NCBI RefSeq assembly: GCF_007197995.1
Contig: NZ_VKKH01000003.1
Location: 348,293-412,292 of the forward strand
DNA length: 64,000 nt
From: Aliiglaciecola sp. M165
Lineage (GTDB): Bacteria > Pseudomonadota > Gammaproteobacteria > Enterobacterales > Alteromonadaceae
Reading direction: 5' to 3'
The notes under the pieces were generated by a model that saw nothing but the letters and a program-made list of their open reading frames with translations, was not told where the DNA came from and ran no database searches. How positions within the stretch are numbered: position 1 is the stretch's first letter; every line of letters begins with the position of its first letter. The position numbers and the translations under genes are program-made. Shown in pieces: positions 36,674 to 46,325 of this stretch.

Positions 36674-36749
36674 CTGGAAGGTTTATTGTCCTTCCAGTGG
36701 AGCAGAATTTTTCTAAACCCCCGGAAGGAAACTTCTGGGGGTTTTTGTT
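36674..36749 (+). promoter_or_regulatory. his attenuator (alternative hairpins and terminator)
   Basis: CTGGAAGG / CCTTCCAG (36674-36697) form one hairpin. AAACCCCC / GGGGGTTT (36715-36722 and 36737-36744), followed by a T-rich stretch, form an intrinsic terminator with GGAAGG at its inner side. CCTTCC of the first hairpin can instead pair with GGAAGG at 36723-36728, giving a mutually exclusive antiterminator. Together with the His-rich leader this is a complete attenuator. Confidence 0.88.
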
Positions 36750-36820
36750 TGTACTGACACAAATTCGAAGTAACACGATCGACGTATTAATCAGATAGAT
36801 GACAACATTGAGGCAATAAA

Positions 36821-37720
36821 ATGAGCGATAGCAAGAGACTACGCATTGCAGTGCAGAAAAAAGGACGACTGAGTGACGAAAGTATTTCGTTGCTTAAAGC
36901 CATTGGGATCAAACTTCAAATCAGAGATCGCCTCTTAATTGCCCATTCAACCAATCAACCTATCGATTTGTTACTAGTACGTGATGACGATATCCCAGGT
37001 CTGGTTATGGACGGTGTGGTTGATATGGGGTTTATCGGTGAAAATGAGCTTGAAGAAAAGATGTTAGAACGCAAGCAGTCTGACCGAGCTCACGAATTTA
37101 AAACGTTGCGCCGCCTTGACTACGGCGGCTGCCAATTATCCATCGCAGTACCTAACGAATTTCACTACTCAGGGTTATCGGATTTAAATGGTCTTAAAAT
37201 TGCCACGACCTATCCTTTCTTGTTGGAACGATTTTTTGAGCAAAACGATATCGATGCACAAGCCGTCATGCTAACCGGCTCCGTTGAAGTTGCGCCGCGG
37301 GCAGGTGTCGCCGATGCCATTTGCGATTTAGTTTCTACCGGCGCTACTCTTGAAGCGAATGGCCTCAAGGAAGAAGCAGTAATATTTAAATCTAAGGCGG
37401 TGCTAATTCAGCGTGATGGTGAGTTAACCGAAGATAAACAAGCTTTAATTAATCGTTTATTGCCGAGGATTGACGGCGTTATGCAAGCAAAAGAAAGCAA
37501 GTATATTATGCTGCATGCACCAAAAGCGTACTTGGAACAAGTGAAAAGCTTGTTACCCGGTGCAGAAAACCCTACGGTTTTGCCTCTCGCGAATAACCAA
37601 GATGTGGTAGCGATACACGTTGTAAGCTCCGAAACCTTATTTTGGGAAACCATGGAAAAACTCAAAGCCCTAGGGTGTAGCTCCATTTTGGTTATGCCAA
37701 TTGAAAAAATGATGGGTTAA
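36821..37720 (+). CDS. hisG: ATP phosphoribosyltransferase (long form)
   Basis: The 299-residue protein has the length of the long, self-regulated HisG with a C-terminal ACT-like domain (about 225-299). It begins [20 protein letters not shown], has [13 protein letters not shown] and the PRPP-binding [20 protein letters not shown]. It catalyses the first, feedback-inhibited step of histidine synthesis: ATP + PRPP to phosphoribosyl-ATP. It is the first structural gene, behind the attenuator. Confidence 0.98.
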   Translation: MSDSKRLRIAVQKKGRLSDESISLLKAIGIKLQIRDRLLIAHSTNQPIDLLLVRDDDIPGLVMDGVVDMGFIGENELEEKMLERKQSDRAHEFKTLRRLDYGGCQLSIAVPNEFHYSGLSDLNGLKIATTYPFLLERFFEQNDIDAQAVMLTGSVEVAPRAGVADAICDLVSTGATLEANGLKEEAVIFKSKAVLIQRDGELTEDKQALINRLLPRIDGVMQAKESKYIMLHAPKAYLEQVKSLLPGAENPTVLPLANNQDVVAIHVVSSETLFWETMEKLKALGCSSILVMPIEKMMG

Positions 37721-37723
37721 TCG

Positions 37724-39028
37724 ATGACAGCGACGGTAAAAAACTGGTCAACACTCAACGATGGACAAAAAAAATCGTTGTTGAGTCGCCCAGCGCAAGC
37801 AGATAACCAAGGGTTGACTGCCAGCGTTAAAAATATACTAGAAACGATAAAGCAACGAGGCGATGAAGGTATTCGCGAGCTGACAAAACAATTTGATGGG
37901 GTCAGGTTGGGTAAAATCCGCCTCGCTGAGGCGGCCATTGAGGAAGCCAAAAATACTATTGCGCCGGAAGTAAAGGACGCGATTGATCTGGCCTATCAAA
38001 ATATAAGGGCGTTTCACCAAGCGCAATTTCCGCAGGACGTTAAGGTTGAGACACAGCCTGGCGTAGTCTGTGAACTCAAACACACGCCTCTTGCTTCAGT
38101 CGGTTTATACATCCCGGGTGGAACAGCGCCTCTTCCTTCAACCGTGTTGATGCTTGGCGCAACGGCTCAAGTGGCAGGTTGTCCCCGCCGTATCTTGTGC
38201 ACCCCGCCCGATGCTCAAGGCAATATCGCAGTAGAAATCCGTTATGCGGCATCGATATGTGGCATTGAGGAAATATATCTGGTGGGTGGAGCCCAGGCTA
38301 TTGCGGCTATGGCGTTTGGCACGGCTTCGATTGCAAAAGTCGATAAAATTTATGGCCCAGGCAACAGCTACGTAACCGAAGCAAAACAACAAGTCAGTAC
38401 TCGACCTGATGGTGCGGCTATCGACATGCCAGCCGGTCCGTCTGAGGTGTTGGTGATTGCTGATGAAAAAGCTAATCCAGTTTTTGTAGCGGCAGATTTA
38501 CTTTCACAAGCTGAGCATGGAACAGATTCCCAAGCCATTTTGGTGAGCAATAGCCAAAGTCTTATCAGTCAAACTCAACAGGAAGTCGAAAAGCAACTCG
38601 CCCAACTTAATCGTCGTGACATTGCACAGATGGCAATGCAACACGGCCGCTACATACTGACCGACAGTATTGAACAAGCCGTTCAGGTTAGTAACGAATA
38701 TGCTCCGGAGCACCTGATTGTGCAAACTCAAAATGCCAGGCAATTGCTTGCTAGCTTAAACAATGCCGGTTCGATCTTTGTCGGCCAATGGTCGCCCGAG
38801 TCCGCCGGCGATTACGCCAGCGGGACAAACCATGTATTGCCCACCTACGGATATGCGCGCAACTACTCTAGCTTAGGTCTGGTTGATTTTATGCGTCGCT
38901 ATACAGTTCAGGAACTCAGTTATGAAGGGCTGCAAAATATTGGGCCAGCGATAATGAACCTGGCAGATGCTGAGGGCTTAGATGCACACAGGCAGGCAGT
39001 AGCCTTAAGATTGCAAGGTGATAAGTGA
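37724..39028 (+). CDS. hisD: Histidinol dehydrogenase
   Basis: The 434-residue protein has YIPGGTAPLPSTVLMLGATA, GAQAIAAMAFGT, KIYGPGNSYVTEAK and PAGPSEVLVIADE, all HisD signatures. HGTDSQAI and the later EHLIV supply zinc and catalytic residues. It oxidises L-histidinol to histidine in two NAD-dependent steps. It starts 3 bp after hisG and overlaps hisC by 1 bp. Confidence 0.98.
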   Translation: MTATVKNWSTLNDGQKKSLLSRPAQADNQGLTASVKNILETIKQRGDEGIRELTKQFDGVRLGKIRLAEAAIEEAKNTIAPEVKDAIDLAYQNIRAFHQAQFPQDVKVETQPGVVCELKHTPLASVGLYIPGGTAPLPSTVLMLGATAQVAGCPRRILCTPPDAQGNIAVEIRYAASICGIEEIYLVGGAQAIAAMAFGTASIAKVDKIYGPGNSYVTEAKQQVSTRPDGAAIDMPAGPSEVLVIADEKANPVFVAADLLSQAEHGTDSQAILVSNSQSLISQTQQEVEKQLAQLNRRDIAQMAMQHGRYILTDSIEQAVQVSNEYAPEHLIVQTQNARQLLASLNNAGSIFVGQWSPESAGDYASGTNHVLPTYGYARNYSSLGLVDFMRRYTVQELSYEGLQNIGPAIMNLADAEGLDAHRQAVALRLQGDK

Positions 39029-40143
39029 TGAGCGCATTAGTTGATAAATTAACCAGTGATTCGTTAAAGGCCTTAAAACCTTATGAATCTGCCCGTCGAT
39101 TGTTTGCTGCATCAGAGTCTGGGCAACAACAAGTTTGGCTTAACGCCAATGAATCGCCTTTTGCTAATCCCTATGAAGTGGATGATTCGCGGTTTAATCG
39201 TTATCCGGATTGTCAGCCCAGTAAGGTTATACAGAGCTATGCTGCCTATTCTGGTGTTGCTGCACAAAATACCTTGGTAACACGCGGTGCAGACGAGGGA
39301 ATAGAACTGCTCATTCGCGCGTTTTGTACACCCGATATAGACAACATCCTGATATGTCCACCGACCTATGGCATGTACGCTATCAGTGCGCAAACATGCA
39401 ACGTTGGGGTGCTTGAGGCGCCATTGAATCCTGACTTTAGCTTAAATGTGCCGACCATTTGCGAATTTAAAGATAAGGTTAATCTAGTGTTTATTTGCTC
39501 ACCAAATAATCCCACGGGTACCTGTGTTGATCCGCAGCAGGTGCTTGCTGTCGCTGAACATTTTGCTGACTCTGCACTGGTAGTGGTTGACGAAGCTTAT
39601 ATTGAGTTTGATTGGCAAAACAGCTGGGCGAACAAGCTGTCTAAACACCCTAACATTGTTGTATTGCGCACGCTTTCAAAAGCCTTTGCACTGGCTGGAT
39701 TGCGATGTGGGTTCACTCTGGCAGACCCATCAGTCATCCAGGCAATGTTAAAAGTCATTGCTCCCTACCCCATTCCAGAGCCTGTGGCACAGATTGCCCA
39801 ACAAGCACTAACGGATGAAGGGATAACATTGATGCGCGATCAAGTTGACACCATCAGCGAACAGCGCGAACTCATGAAGAATGCATTGCTTACTTTCCCT
39901 TCTGTGGAGTTAGTTGGCGATGACAAAGCTAATTTCATTTTGTTTCGTTGCGCTGCAAAAAATGCACTTATGCAATACCTAATCGATAACCAAATATTAA
40001 TTAGAGATCAATCCAAGCAGCGAGGTCTGGACAATTGTTTACGCATTACCATTGGTAACGAAAAACAAAATCAGCAATTAATAAGCTTGTTGACGTCATT
40101 CTTTTTATCCATTTCACCAGAACAACAGGATCAGGCACTATGA
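39028..40143 (+). CDS. hisC: Histidinol-phosphate aminotransferase
   Basis: From the ATG at 39028, overlapping the hisD stop as TGATG, the protein has 371 residues; a GTG one codon earlier is possible. It is a PLP fold-type I enzyme with [34 protein letters not shown] and the PLP lysine in [15 protein letters not shown]. It converts imidazole-acetol phosphate to histidinol phosphate. It overlaps hisB by 4 bp. Confidence 0.97.
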   Translation: MSALVDKLTSDSLKALKPYESARRLFAASESGQQQVWLNANESPFANPYEVDDSRFNRYPDCQPSKVIQSYAAYSGVAAQNTLVTRGADEGIELLIRAFCTPDIDNILICPPTYGMYAISAQTCNVGVLEAPLNPDFSLNVPTICEFKDKVNLVFICSPNNPTGTCVDPQQVLAVAEHFADSALVVVDEAYIEFDWQNSWANKLSKHPNIVVLRTLSKAFALAGLRCGFTLADPSVIQAMLKVIAPYPIPEPVAQIAQQALTDEGITLMRDQVDTISEQRELMKNALLTFPSVELVGDDKANFILFRCAAKNALMQYLIDNQILIRDQSKQRGLDNCLRITIGNEKQNQQLISLLTSFFLSISPEQQDQAL

Positions 40144-41210
40144 GCGCCCAACCCATTTTATTTATTGACCGTGATGGCACGCTTGTAGAAGAGCCGCCAG
40201 TAGATAAACAATTAGACAAGCTCGAAAAACTGGTTTTTGAACCTCATGTCATCCCCGTTTTATTAAAGTTGCAACAGGCAGGCTACCGTCTGGTAATGGT
40301 AAGTAATCAAGACGGACTGGGAACAGATGCTTTTCCGCAAAAGGATTTTGATGCGCCGCATGATCTAATGATGCAAATATTTAGCTCACAAGGCGTGCAC
40401 TTTGATGATGTGTTGATTTGTCCCCACTTTGATCATGAACAGTGCAGCTGCCGTAAGCCCAATTTGGGTCTGGTTACTGACTATCTGCAACAAGGACGCA
40501 TCGATTTTACCCGATCTATGGTCATTGGCGACCGTGACACAGACGTTCAACTTGCTAAAAATATGGGGATCCAAAGTCAAAAATACGACCGCGAATCAAA
40601 CAATTGGCAAGCCATTGAAAAGTCGATTCTAACCGCAAGCAGAACGGCCACAGTTCAGCGCAATACGTCTGAAACGCAAATATCCGTTTTTGTTGATCTT
40701 GATTCAGAAAACAAATCAAAGATTGAAACCGGAATTGGCTTTTTTGATCACATGCTTGATCAAATCGCTACTCATGGCGGGTTTGAATTGCAGCTTAAAG
40801 TGAATGGCGATTTGCATATCGACGATCATCATAGCGTCGAAGACACCGCCCTTGCCCTTGGCGAAGCCCTCAAATCAGCGCTAGGCAACAAACGGGGTAT
40901 TGGTCGATTTGGTTTTGCATTGCCTATGGATGAATGCCGAGCAGAGTGTATTTTGGATATTTCCAATCGCCCACATTTGCAATTTGATGCACCCTTTACC
41001 CGTGAGGCGGTGGGTGAAATGGCGACGGAAATGGTCCCACACTTTTTCTACTCAATCGCACAAGCAATGGGCTTGTCATTGCATTTGTCCACGACAGAGG
41101 GTAACGCCCATCACCAGGTCGAGAGCTTGTTTAAAGTATTTGGTAGAGCATTACGCCAAGCCATTACTAAAGTTGGTGATACCTTACCAAGTAGTAAAGG
41201 AGCGTTGTAA
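40140..41210 (+). CDS. hisB: Bifunctional histidinol-phosphatase / IGP dehydratase
   Basis: This 356-residue fusion has an N-terminal HAD phosphatase ([38 protein letters not shown] zinc loop, [10 protein letters not shown]; residues 1-165). The C-terminal IGP dehydratase follows ([57 protein letters not shown]; residues 170-356). It performs steps 7 and 9 of the pathway. Fusion is the rule in Gammaproteobacteria. It overlaps hisC and hisH. Confidence 0.98.
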   Translation: MSAQPILFIDRDGTLVEEPPVDKQLDKLEKLVFEPHVIPVLLKLQQAGYRLVMVSNQDGLGTDAFPQKDFDAPHDLMMQIFSSQGVHFDDVLICPHFDHEQCSCRKPNLGLVTDYLQQGRIDFTRSMVIGDRDTDVQLAKNMGIQSQKYDRESNNWQAIEKSILTASRTATVQRNTSETQISVFVDLDSENKSKIETGIGFFDHMLDQIATHGGFELQLKVNGDLHIDDHHSVEDTALALGEALKSALGNKRGIGRFGFALPMDECRAECILDISNRPHLQFDAPFTREAVGEMATEMVPHFFYSIAQAMGLSLHLSTTEGNAHHQVESLFKVFGRALRQAITKVGDTLPSSKGAL

Positions 41211-41827
41211 TGGCGACGCAAAAAACGGTCATCATCAACACCGGCTGTGCCAATATCTCTTCGGTTAAGTTTGCCATGCAGCGATTGTCTGACAATGTCA
41301 GCGTTTCAGAAGATGTCGGCGAAATTCAAGCTGCCGATAAAATTATTTTGCCGGGTGTTGGCAGTGCTAATGCCGCGATGGACAGTATTCAACATAAATG
41401 CCTAACCGCATGTATTCAAACGCTCAAGCAACCCGTGCTTGGGGTCTGTTTAGGCATGCAATTGATGGTGACGCGTTCAGAGGAAAAAGCGCAACAGAGT
41501 CAGCAAGATTTTACCCCCTGTCTTGATGTGATTCCTGGCCAGGTGAAACGCATGCAAGTTGGCGATTTACGGCTACCGCACATGGGTTGGAACACGGTCT
41601 CGCCAAAAAATGACCTTTCGATTTTTAGAGGGATCCCTGCAGGCACTTACTTTTACTTTGTGCATAGTTTTGCCGTGGATGTTTATGAACATACATTAGC
41701 ATCATCAGAATATGGTCAGTCATTTTCTGCCTCGTTGCACAAAGACAACTTTTTTGGTGTGCAATTTCACCCTGAACGCTCAGGAGATGCCGGTGCAACC
41801 CTCTTGGAGAACTTTTTAACATTATGA
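41210..41827 (+). CDS. hisH: Imidazole glycerol phosphate synthase, glutaminase subunit
   Basis: The 205-residue class I glutamine amidotransferase has nucleophile Cys in [20 protein letters not shown], the His of FVHSFAV, and the His-Pro-Glu of [13 protein letters not shown]. It supplies ammonia to HisF. It overlaps hisB by 1 bp and hisA by 4 bp. Confidence 0.97.
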   Translation: MATQKTVIINTGCANISSVKFAMQRLSDNVSVSEDVGEIQAADKIILPGVGSANAAMDSIQHKCLTACIQTLKQPVLGVCLGMQLMVTRSEEKAQQSQQDFTPCLDVIPGQVKRMQVGDLRLPHMGWNTVSPKNDLSIFRGIPAGTYFYFVHSFAVDVYEHTLASSEYGQSFSASLHKDNFFGVQFHPERSGDAGATLLENFLTL

Positions 41828-42561
41828 TTATTCCAGCAATCGATTTAATTGACGGAGCGGTTGTTCGCTTGTTTCAGGGCGACTACGCACAAAAAACGCA
41901 ATACCAGTTAGATCCCGTTGATGTGGTGAATGACTATGCCAACCAGGGCGCAAATTGGTTGCATATAGTTGATTTAACCGGGGCAAAAGACACTGACAAA
42001 CGCCAGCTTTCATTAATTAAACGGATGGTCGAAACCAAACGTATGGATTTCCAGGCAGGTGGTGGGATCCGCAGTGAAAAAGATGTCAGCCAATTATTAG
42101 ATATTGGCGTTAAGCGCATTGTGATAGGTTCACTGGCAGCTAAACAACCTGAACTTGTCAAACAATGGGTCAGCAAGTATTCGCCGGAAGCCATAGTATT
42201 GGCATTAGATGTCAACATCGATGAACAAGGCAACAAAATGATCGCGACTCACGGTTGGCAGCAAAGCTCGGGCGTCGCCCTAGAAGGACTGTTAGAAGAC
42301 TTTTTATCGGTTGGCGCCAAACATGTGTTGTGCACCGATATAAGCCGCGATGGCACCTTACAAGGCTCTAACGAATCTCTCTATGCACAAATGAAACAAC
42401 AATTTCCCAGTGTGGTTTGGCAAGCATCAGGCGGCATTGGCTCGCTAGCTGATATCGAAGCACTGAAACCGACTCACGTCGACAGTGTTATCTTAGGCCG
42501 GGCATTGTTAGAAGGTAAATTCACTCTAACGGAGGCGATAGCATGCTGGCAAGACGCATAA
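41824..42561 (+). CDS. hisA: ProFAR isomerase
   Basis: The 245-residue (beta/alpha)8 barrel begins [20 protein letters not shown] with the catalytic Asp in AIDL. It has [20 protein letters not shown] and the second catalytic Asp in [10 protein letters not shown], then [11 protein letters not shown]. It isomerises ProFAR to PRFAR. It overlaps hisF by 19 bp. Confidence 0.98.
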   Translation: MIIPAIDLIDGAVVRLFQGDYAQKTQYQLDPVDVVNDYANQGANWLHIVDLTGAKDTDKRQLSLIKRMVETKRMDFQAGGGIRSEKDVSQLLDIGVKRIVIGSLAAKQPELVKQWVSKYSPEAIVLALDVNIDEQGNKMIATHGWQQSSGVALEGLLEDFLSVGAKHVLCTDISRDGTLQGSNESLYAQMKQQFPSVVWQASGGIGSLADIEALKPTHVDSVILGRALLEGKFTLTEAIACWQDA

Positions 42562-43337
42562 TTCCTTGTTTAGATGTTCGCGACGGCAAAGTTGTTAAAG
42601 GCGTTAAATTTCGCAATCACGAAATCATTGGCGATATCGTTCCTCTTGCTGAGCAATACGCGTTGCAAGGTGCTGACGAGCTGGTCTTTTATGATATCAC
42701 CGCGTCCAGTGACCAACGTGTAGTAGATAAAAGTTGGGTCAGTCGCATTGCTGAGGTCATCGACATTCCATTTTGTGTGGCTGGCGGCATTAAGTCAGTT
42801 GCTGACGCTGGTCGAATTCTAGAAATGGGTGCTGATAAAATTTCCGTCAACTCCCCGGCTTTGGAGAACCCAGAATTGATCACTCAATTGCACGACACCT
42901 TTGGACAACAATGTGTTGTCGTCGGGATAGACAGCTATTTCAACGAAAAAAGTGGTCAATACGAAGTGTATCAATTTACTGGTGATGAAAAACGCACACA
43001 AAACACAGGACGTTTAACCGCGGATTGGGTAGCTGAAGTGCAACAACGTGGTGCTGGTGAAATTGTCCTCAACTGCATGAACCAAGATGGCGTGCGCCAA
43101 GGCTACGATATAGAACAATTAACCAATATTCGACAAGCTTGTTCCGTGCCTTTGATTGCATCAGGAGGCGCTGGTGAAAAACATCATTTTTATGATGTGT
43201 TTAAGCAAGCAGACGTTGATGGGGCTCTAGCGGCCTCGGTGTTCCACAAAGGCATTATCCCGATTCCTGAGCTTAAAGATTTCTTGCGCGCACAAGGCGT
43301 AGTGATCAGAGATGATTTTCGTCGCAAAAGTGCATAA
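42543..43337 (+). CDS. hisF: Imidazole glycerol phosphate synthase, cyclase subunit
   Basis: The 264-residue barrel begins [20 protein letters not shown] with catalytic Asp11. It has FVAGGIKS-type [20 protein letters not shown] and [14 protein letters not shown] with the second catalytic Asp, and [13 protein letters not shown]. It works with HisH. The 264 residues are slightly longer than the usual 255-258. 46 bp separate it from hisIE. Confidence 0.98.
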   Translation: MLARRIIPCLDVRDGKVVKGVKFRNHEIIGDIVPLAEQYALQGADELVFYDITASSDQRVVDKSWVSRIAEVIDIPFCVAGGIKSVADAGRILEMGADKISVNSPALENPELITQLHDTFGQQCVVVGIDSYFNEKSGQYEVYQFTGDEKRTQNTGRLTADWVAEVQQRGAGEIVLNCMNQDGVRQGYDIEQLTNIRQACSVPLIASGGAGEKHHFYDVFKQADVDGALAASVFHKGIIPIPELKDFLRAQGVVIRDDFRRKSA

Positions 43338-43383
43338 CCACGCAAAAACAGACAACCCATAGACAATAATTAGGTTCTAAATA

Positions 43384-44004
43384 ATGAAAATGACAACTGA
43401 CAATATCACGCAATTGAGCTGGGAAAAGATGGACGGCCTTTTACCGTGTATTGTACAAAATGCGTCAAGCGGAAAAGTGTTGATGCAGGGTTACATGAAT
43501 CAAGAAGCATTGGCAAAAACGTTGGAAAGTGGACAAGTTACCTTTTTCAGCCGTTCAAAACAAAGATTGTGGACCAAAGGAGAAAGTTCCGGACACGTAT
43601 TGAATCTAGTCGATATCAGCGCAGACTGTGATCAAGACTCCTTGCTAGCCTTAGTCCATCCACAAGGACCAACTTGCCACTTGGGCACAGAGTCATGTTG
43701 GGCCCACAGCAAAGATCCTGCGTTTACTTTTGTAGCCAATTTAGAGGCCTTATTAGCGCAAAGAAAAAATGCCGATCCTGAATCTAGCTACACTGCAAAA
43801 CTTTATAGTAAAGGCATAAAACGCATTGCTCAAAAAGTAGGAGAAGAAGGCGTGGAAACGGCACTCGCCGCGACCGTCAAAGATCTCGAAGAGCTAAAAA
43901 ATGAATCTGCGGATCTGTTGTATCATCTGATAGTGCTATTACAGGCTTCAGATTTGTCGTTAAATGATGTCATTGAGGTGTTAAAGCAGCGACACCAGGG
44001 CTAG
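43384..44004 (+). CDS. hisIE: Phosphoribosyl-AMP cyclohydrolase / phosphoribosyl-ATP pyrophosphatase
   Basis: This 206-residue fusion has an N-terminal cyclohydrolase ([38 protein letters not shown], and metal-binding [11 protein letters not shown] and GPTCHLG; about 1-115). The C-terminal MazG-type pyrophosphohydrolase follows ([42 protein letters not shown]; about 120-206). It performs steps 2 and 3 and ends the his operon. Confidence 0.97.
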   Translation: MKMTTDNITQLSWEKMDGLLPCIVQNASSGKVLMQGYMNQEALAKTLESGQVTFFSRSKQRLWTKGESSGHVLNLVDISADCDQDSLLALVHPQGPTCHLGTESCWAHSKDPAFTFVANLEALLAQRKNADPESSYTAKLYSKGIKRIAQKVGEEGVETALAATVKDLEELKNESADLLYHLIVLLQASDLSLNDVIEVLKQRHQG

Positions 44005-44153
44005 TTTTTATTCAATAGTTGTTGGCAGTAGAAGAGGCAAACCGACACTGCCCCCCCTACTTTTCTTTTGTCGTTTCTGGTTTGCGTCTACCGATTGTTT
44101 ATGTTTAATTAACCGTCTAAATCACAATAAGACTAGATTAAACTGAGTGAGTT

Positions 44154-44846
44154 ATGCGCACCTTGGGATTAATTGGTGGAATGAGTTGGGAATCAACGGT
44201 CACCTACTACCAACGAATGAATCAACAAATCAAAGCTAAACTCGGTGGATTGCACTCAGCAAAAGTGGTACTGCACAGTGTCGATTTTGCACAAATTGAA
44301 AAACTCCAACATCAGGGCCAATGGCAAGCATTGGGAGAGATACTCGCCAAAGCAGCTGCAGGTCTAGAAAGTGCAGGGGCCGATTGCATTCTTATTTGCA
44401 CAAATACCATGCACAAAGTCGCTGAGCAGGTGCAGCAAGCCGTATCCATCCCTCTTATTCATATTGCAGACGCAACGGCTGATGCATTGCGGCATCAAAA
44501 TATCTCGCGGGTAGCGTTGCTAGGTACGCGTTTTACCATGGAGCAGGACTTTTATGCCGGTAGACTGAATCAACAGCACGATATACAAGTACTCACACCT
44601 AACCAAGCGCAGCGGGATAAGATCCATCAAGTGATTTATCAAGAGCTATGTGTGGGACAAATCCAACCTGAATCAAAATTGTTCTATTTACAAGTTATCA
44701 AAGAACTCCACAAGCAAGGTGCACAAGGGGTTATTTTGGGGTGTACCGAAATAGGTCTACTGGTTAAACAACAAGACACCACAATCCCGCTTTTTGATAC
44801 GACATTAATTCATGCCGATACCGCTGTTGCCTTTGCTCTAAAATAG
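44154..44846 (+). CDS. Aspartate/glutamate racemase family protein (YgeA-like)
   Basis: The 230-residue protein begins MRTLGLIGGMSWESTVTYYQ, the typical start of YgeA-like broad-specificity racemases. It has both catalytic cysteines: LICTNTMHKVAEQV (about residue 82) and GVILGCTEIGLLV (about 196). It is PLP-independent and probably racemises an amino acid such as Glu/Asp or Hse. It appears monocistronic, downstream of the his operon. Confidence 0.92.
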   Translation: MRTLGLIGGMSWESTVTYYQRMNQQIKAKLGGLHSAKVVLHSVDFAQIEKLQHQGQWQALGEILAKAAAGLESAGADCILICTNTMHKVAEQVQQAVSIPLIHIADATADALRHQNISRVALLGTRFTMEQDFYAGRLNQQHDIQVLTPNQAQRDKIHQVIYQELCVGQIQPESKLFYLQVIKELHKQGAQGVILGCTEIGLLVKQQDTTIPLFDTTLIHADTAVAFALK

Positions 44847-44965
44847 CGCTATTTCGACTATTGAGTTTGAACAACTAGACACATTTCATTACAAAGCGAA
44901 CTTGAATTCAGCGACAAGAAATTGTTCAAATATATACTCAAACTTAGGATCGCAGGACCATAAAT

Positions 44966-45610
44966 ATGACTGATAAGTTGAAAACATTAGCCAAAGAAAA
45001 CTGGGGCTTTTTACTGATCATTCTGCTGATGTTTGCCTCACGCAGTAGTTTGGCTGACTGGTATCACGTCCCTTCTGGCTCGATGTTACCAACCATTGAG
45101 GTAGGCGACCGTATCTTTGTTAACAAGCTGGCTTATCGATTAGAAGTCCCTTTCACTGACGTGCCTATTATGCAAACAGGGTCACCCGAACGCGGGGATA
45201 TCGTCGTTTTTAACTCTATTGCTGCCAATGAAAGGCTGGTAAAACGTGTGATTGGTATGCCTGGTGATCAAATATCCATGACAAATAACCAACTGATCAT
45301 CAATGGCCACGTCATTCAATATCAAAATGAACAGGAAAGTCATTTTTATTCTGAGGATCTTTTAGGTTTGCAGCATCAAGTTCAATTTGTGCCTGTTCCT
45401 AGCCCTAAACATTCGTTTGATACGATTGTAGTTCCTGCCGATCACTATTTTGTCATGGGTGACAATAGAAATAATAGTCGTGATTCTCGTTATTATGGAT
45501 TTGTCAGTGCGGCCGAATTACAAGGAAAAGCAATTGGCGTCATTGCCTCTTTTGATTCAAAAAATTACTATTTGCCCAAAGAAAATAGAAATTTCATTAA
45601 ATTGATTTAA
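44966..45610 (+). CDS. Signal peptidase I (short paralogue)
   Basis: The 214-residue protein has a single N-terminal membrane helix (14-29). Catalytic Ser39 lies in VPSGSMLPTIEVGD, Lys93 in RLVKRVIGMPGD, and the conserved box E is MGDNRNNSRDSRYYGF. It cleaves Sec/Tat signal peptides. It has one helix and is shorter than the housekeeping LepB of Gammaproteobacteria, and lepA and rnc are not adjacent. It is therefore probably an additional signal peptidase. Confidence 0.93.
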   Translation: MTDKLKTLAKENWGFLLIILLMFASRSSLADWYHVPSGSMLPTIEVGDRIFVNKLAYRLEVPFTDVPIMQTGSPERGDIVVFNSIAANERLVKRVIGMPGDQISMTNNQLIINGHVIQYQNEQESHFYSEDLLGLQHQVQFVPVPSPKHSFDTIVVPADHYFVMGDNRNNSRDSRYYGFVSAAELQGKAIGVIASFDSKNYYLPKENRNFIKLI

Positions 45611-45670
45611 TGTTTTTATGTATTATTTTCAGATAGTTAAAAATATTTTTAAATTTTTTTGAAAATTAAG

Positions 45671-45699
45671 TATTGAAAAATATCGTGTTCGCCACATAT
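45671..45699 (+). promoter_or_regulatory. Candidate sigma-32 promoter of the hsp20 gene
   Basis: TATTGAAA, 13 bp, then CCACATAT approximate the heat-shock sigma factor consensus (CTTGAAA / CCCCATnT). It lies about 100 bp upstream of the hsp20 start, just before the ROSE-type leader. Confidence 0.6.
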
Positions 45700-45705
45700 C
45701 TTTAT

Positions 45706-45802
45706 TGTCGACGCCGAAAGGGTCGACAAACGATGTCGCCGAATAGTCGGGACATTATTCTAATAGTTAACATATTGCTTAATTGCGAGGATATGAATTA
45801 TG
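45706..45802 (+). promoter_or_regulatory. ROSE-type RNA thermometer
   Basis: The leader has two upstream hairpins (TTGTCGAC / GTCGACAA, and ATGTC / GACAT with an inner CCGA / TCGG) and a final one over the ribosome-binding site. In the last, AUAUUGCU at 45772-45779 pairs with AGGAUAU at 45788-45794. U79-A88, C78-G89, a bulged G77, U76-G90 and U75-A91 reproduce the conserved UUGCU/AGGA pairing of ROSE elements. Heating would melt this weak pairing and free AGGA for translation. Confidence 0.8.
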
Positions 45803-46237
45803 CGTAATATCGATCTATCTCCACTTTATCGTTCTTTTATCGGCTTTGATCACTTGGCATCTATGATTGATGCATCACAAAGCGAAAAACAAACGTCTTA
45901 CCCTCCTTACAACATTGAGTTACTTGAAGAAGACAAGTATCGCATTACAATGGCTGTAGCAGGCTTTTCACAAGACGATATCAGTATCGAAGTACAAGAA
46001 AATACACTGAAAGTGTCAGGCACTTTGGAATCAGAACCCAAAGAGCGTAAGTTCCTGCACAAAGGTATTTCTGAAAGAAACTTCGAACGTAAATTCCAGT
46101 TGGGTGACCATGTAAAAGTACTCAATGCTGACATGCAAAATGGCTTGCTGCATATAGAACTTGAACGTGTCATTCCAGAGGCCAAAAAACCTAGAAAAAT
46201 TGAGATTGGCAGCAGGTTGATTGAAAACCAGTCCTAA
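45800..46237 (+). CDS. ibpA: Small heat-shock protein (Hsp20/IbpA type)
   Basis: The 145-residue protein begins MRNIDLSPLYRSFIGFDHLA, the IbpA-type N-terminus. Its alpha-crystallin domain covers about 35-130 (YPPYNIELLEEDKYRITMAV, ISIEVQENTLKVSG, HKGISERNFERKFQLGDHVK). It ends IPEAKKPRKIEIG with the conserved I-x-I-type tail. It is a holdase chaperone that co-aggregates with unfolded proteins. It is controlled by the ROSE-type leader and probably sigma-32. Confidence 0.96.
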   Translation: MRNIDLSPLYRSFIGFDHLASMIDASQSEKQTSYPPYNIELLEEDKYRITMAVAGFSQDDISIEVQENTLKVSGTLESEPKERKFLHKGISERNFERKFQLGDHVKVLNADMQNGLLHIELERVIPEAKKPRKIEIGSRLIENQS

Positions 46238-46265
46238 CCTCAAATAAAATAAACATGTGTGTTGA

Positions 46266-46292
46266 AACGGCGTCTTAGGACGCCGTTTTTTT
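46266..46292 (+). terminator. Terminator of the hsp20 gene
   Basis: AACGGCGTC / GACGCCGTT form a 9-bp stem with a TTAG loop and end in a run of seven T. Confidence 0.93.
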
Positions 46293-46325
46293 ATTGGATT
46301 TGATTTAACAGGTTGAGCAATTCCA

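Noticed and set aside
36559..36798. 79-codon frame upstream of hisG
   Set aside because: It runs through the his leader peptide and attenuator hairpins in another frame.
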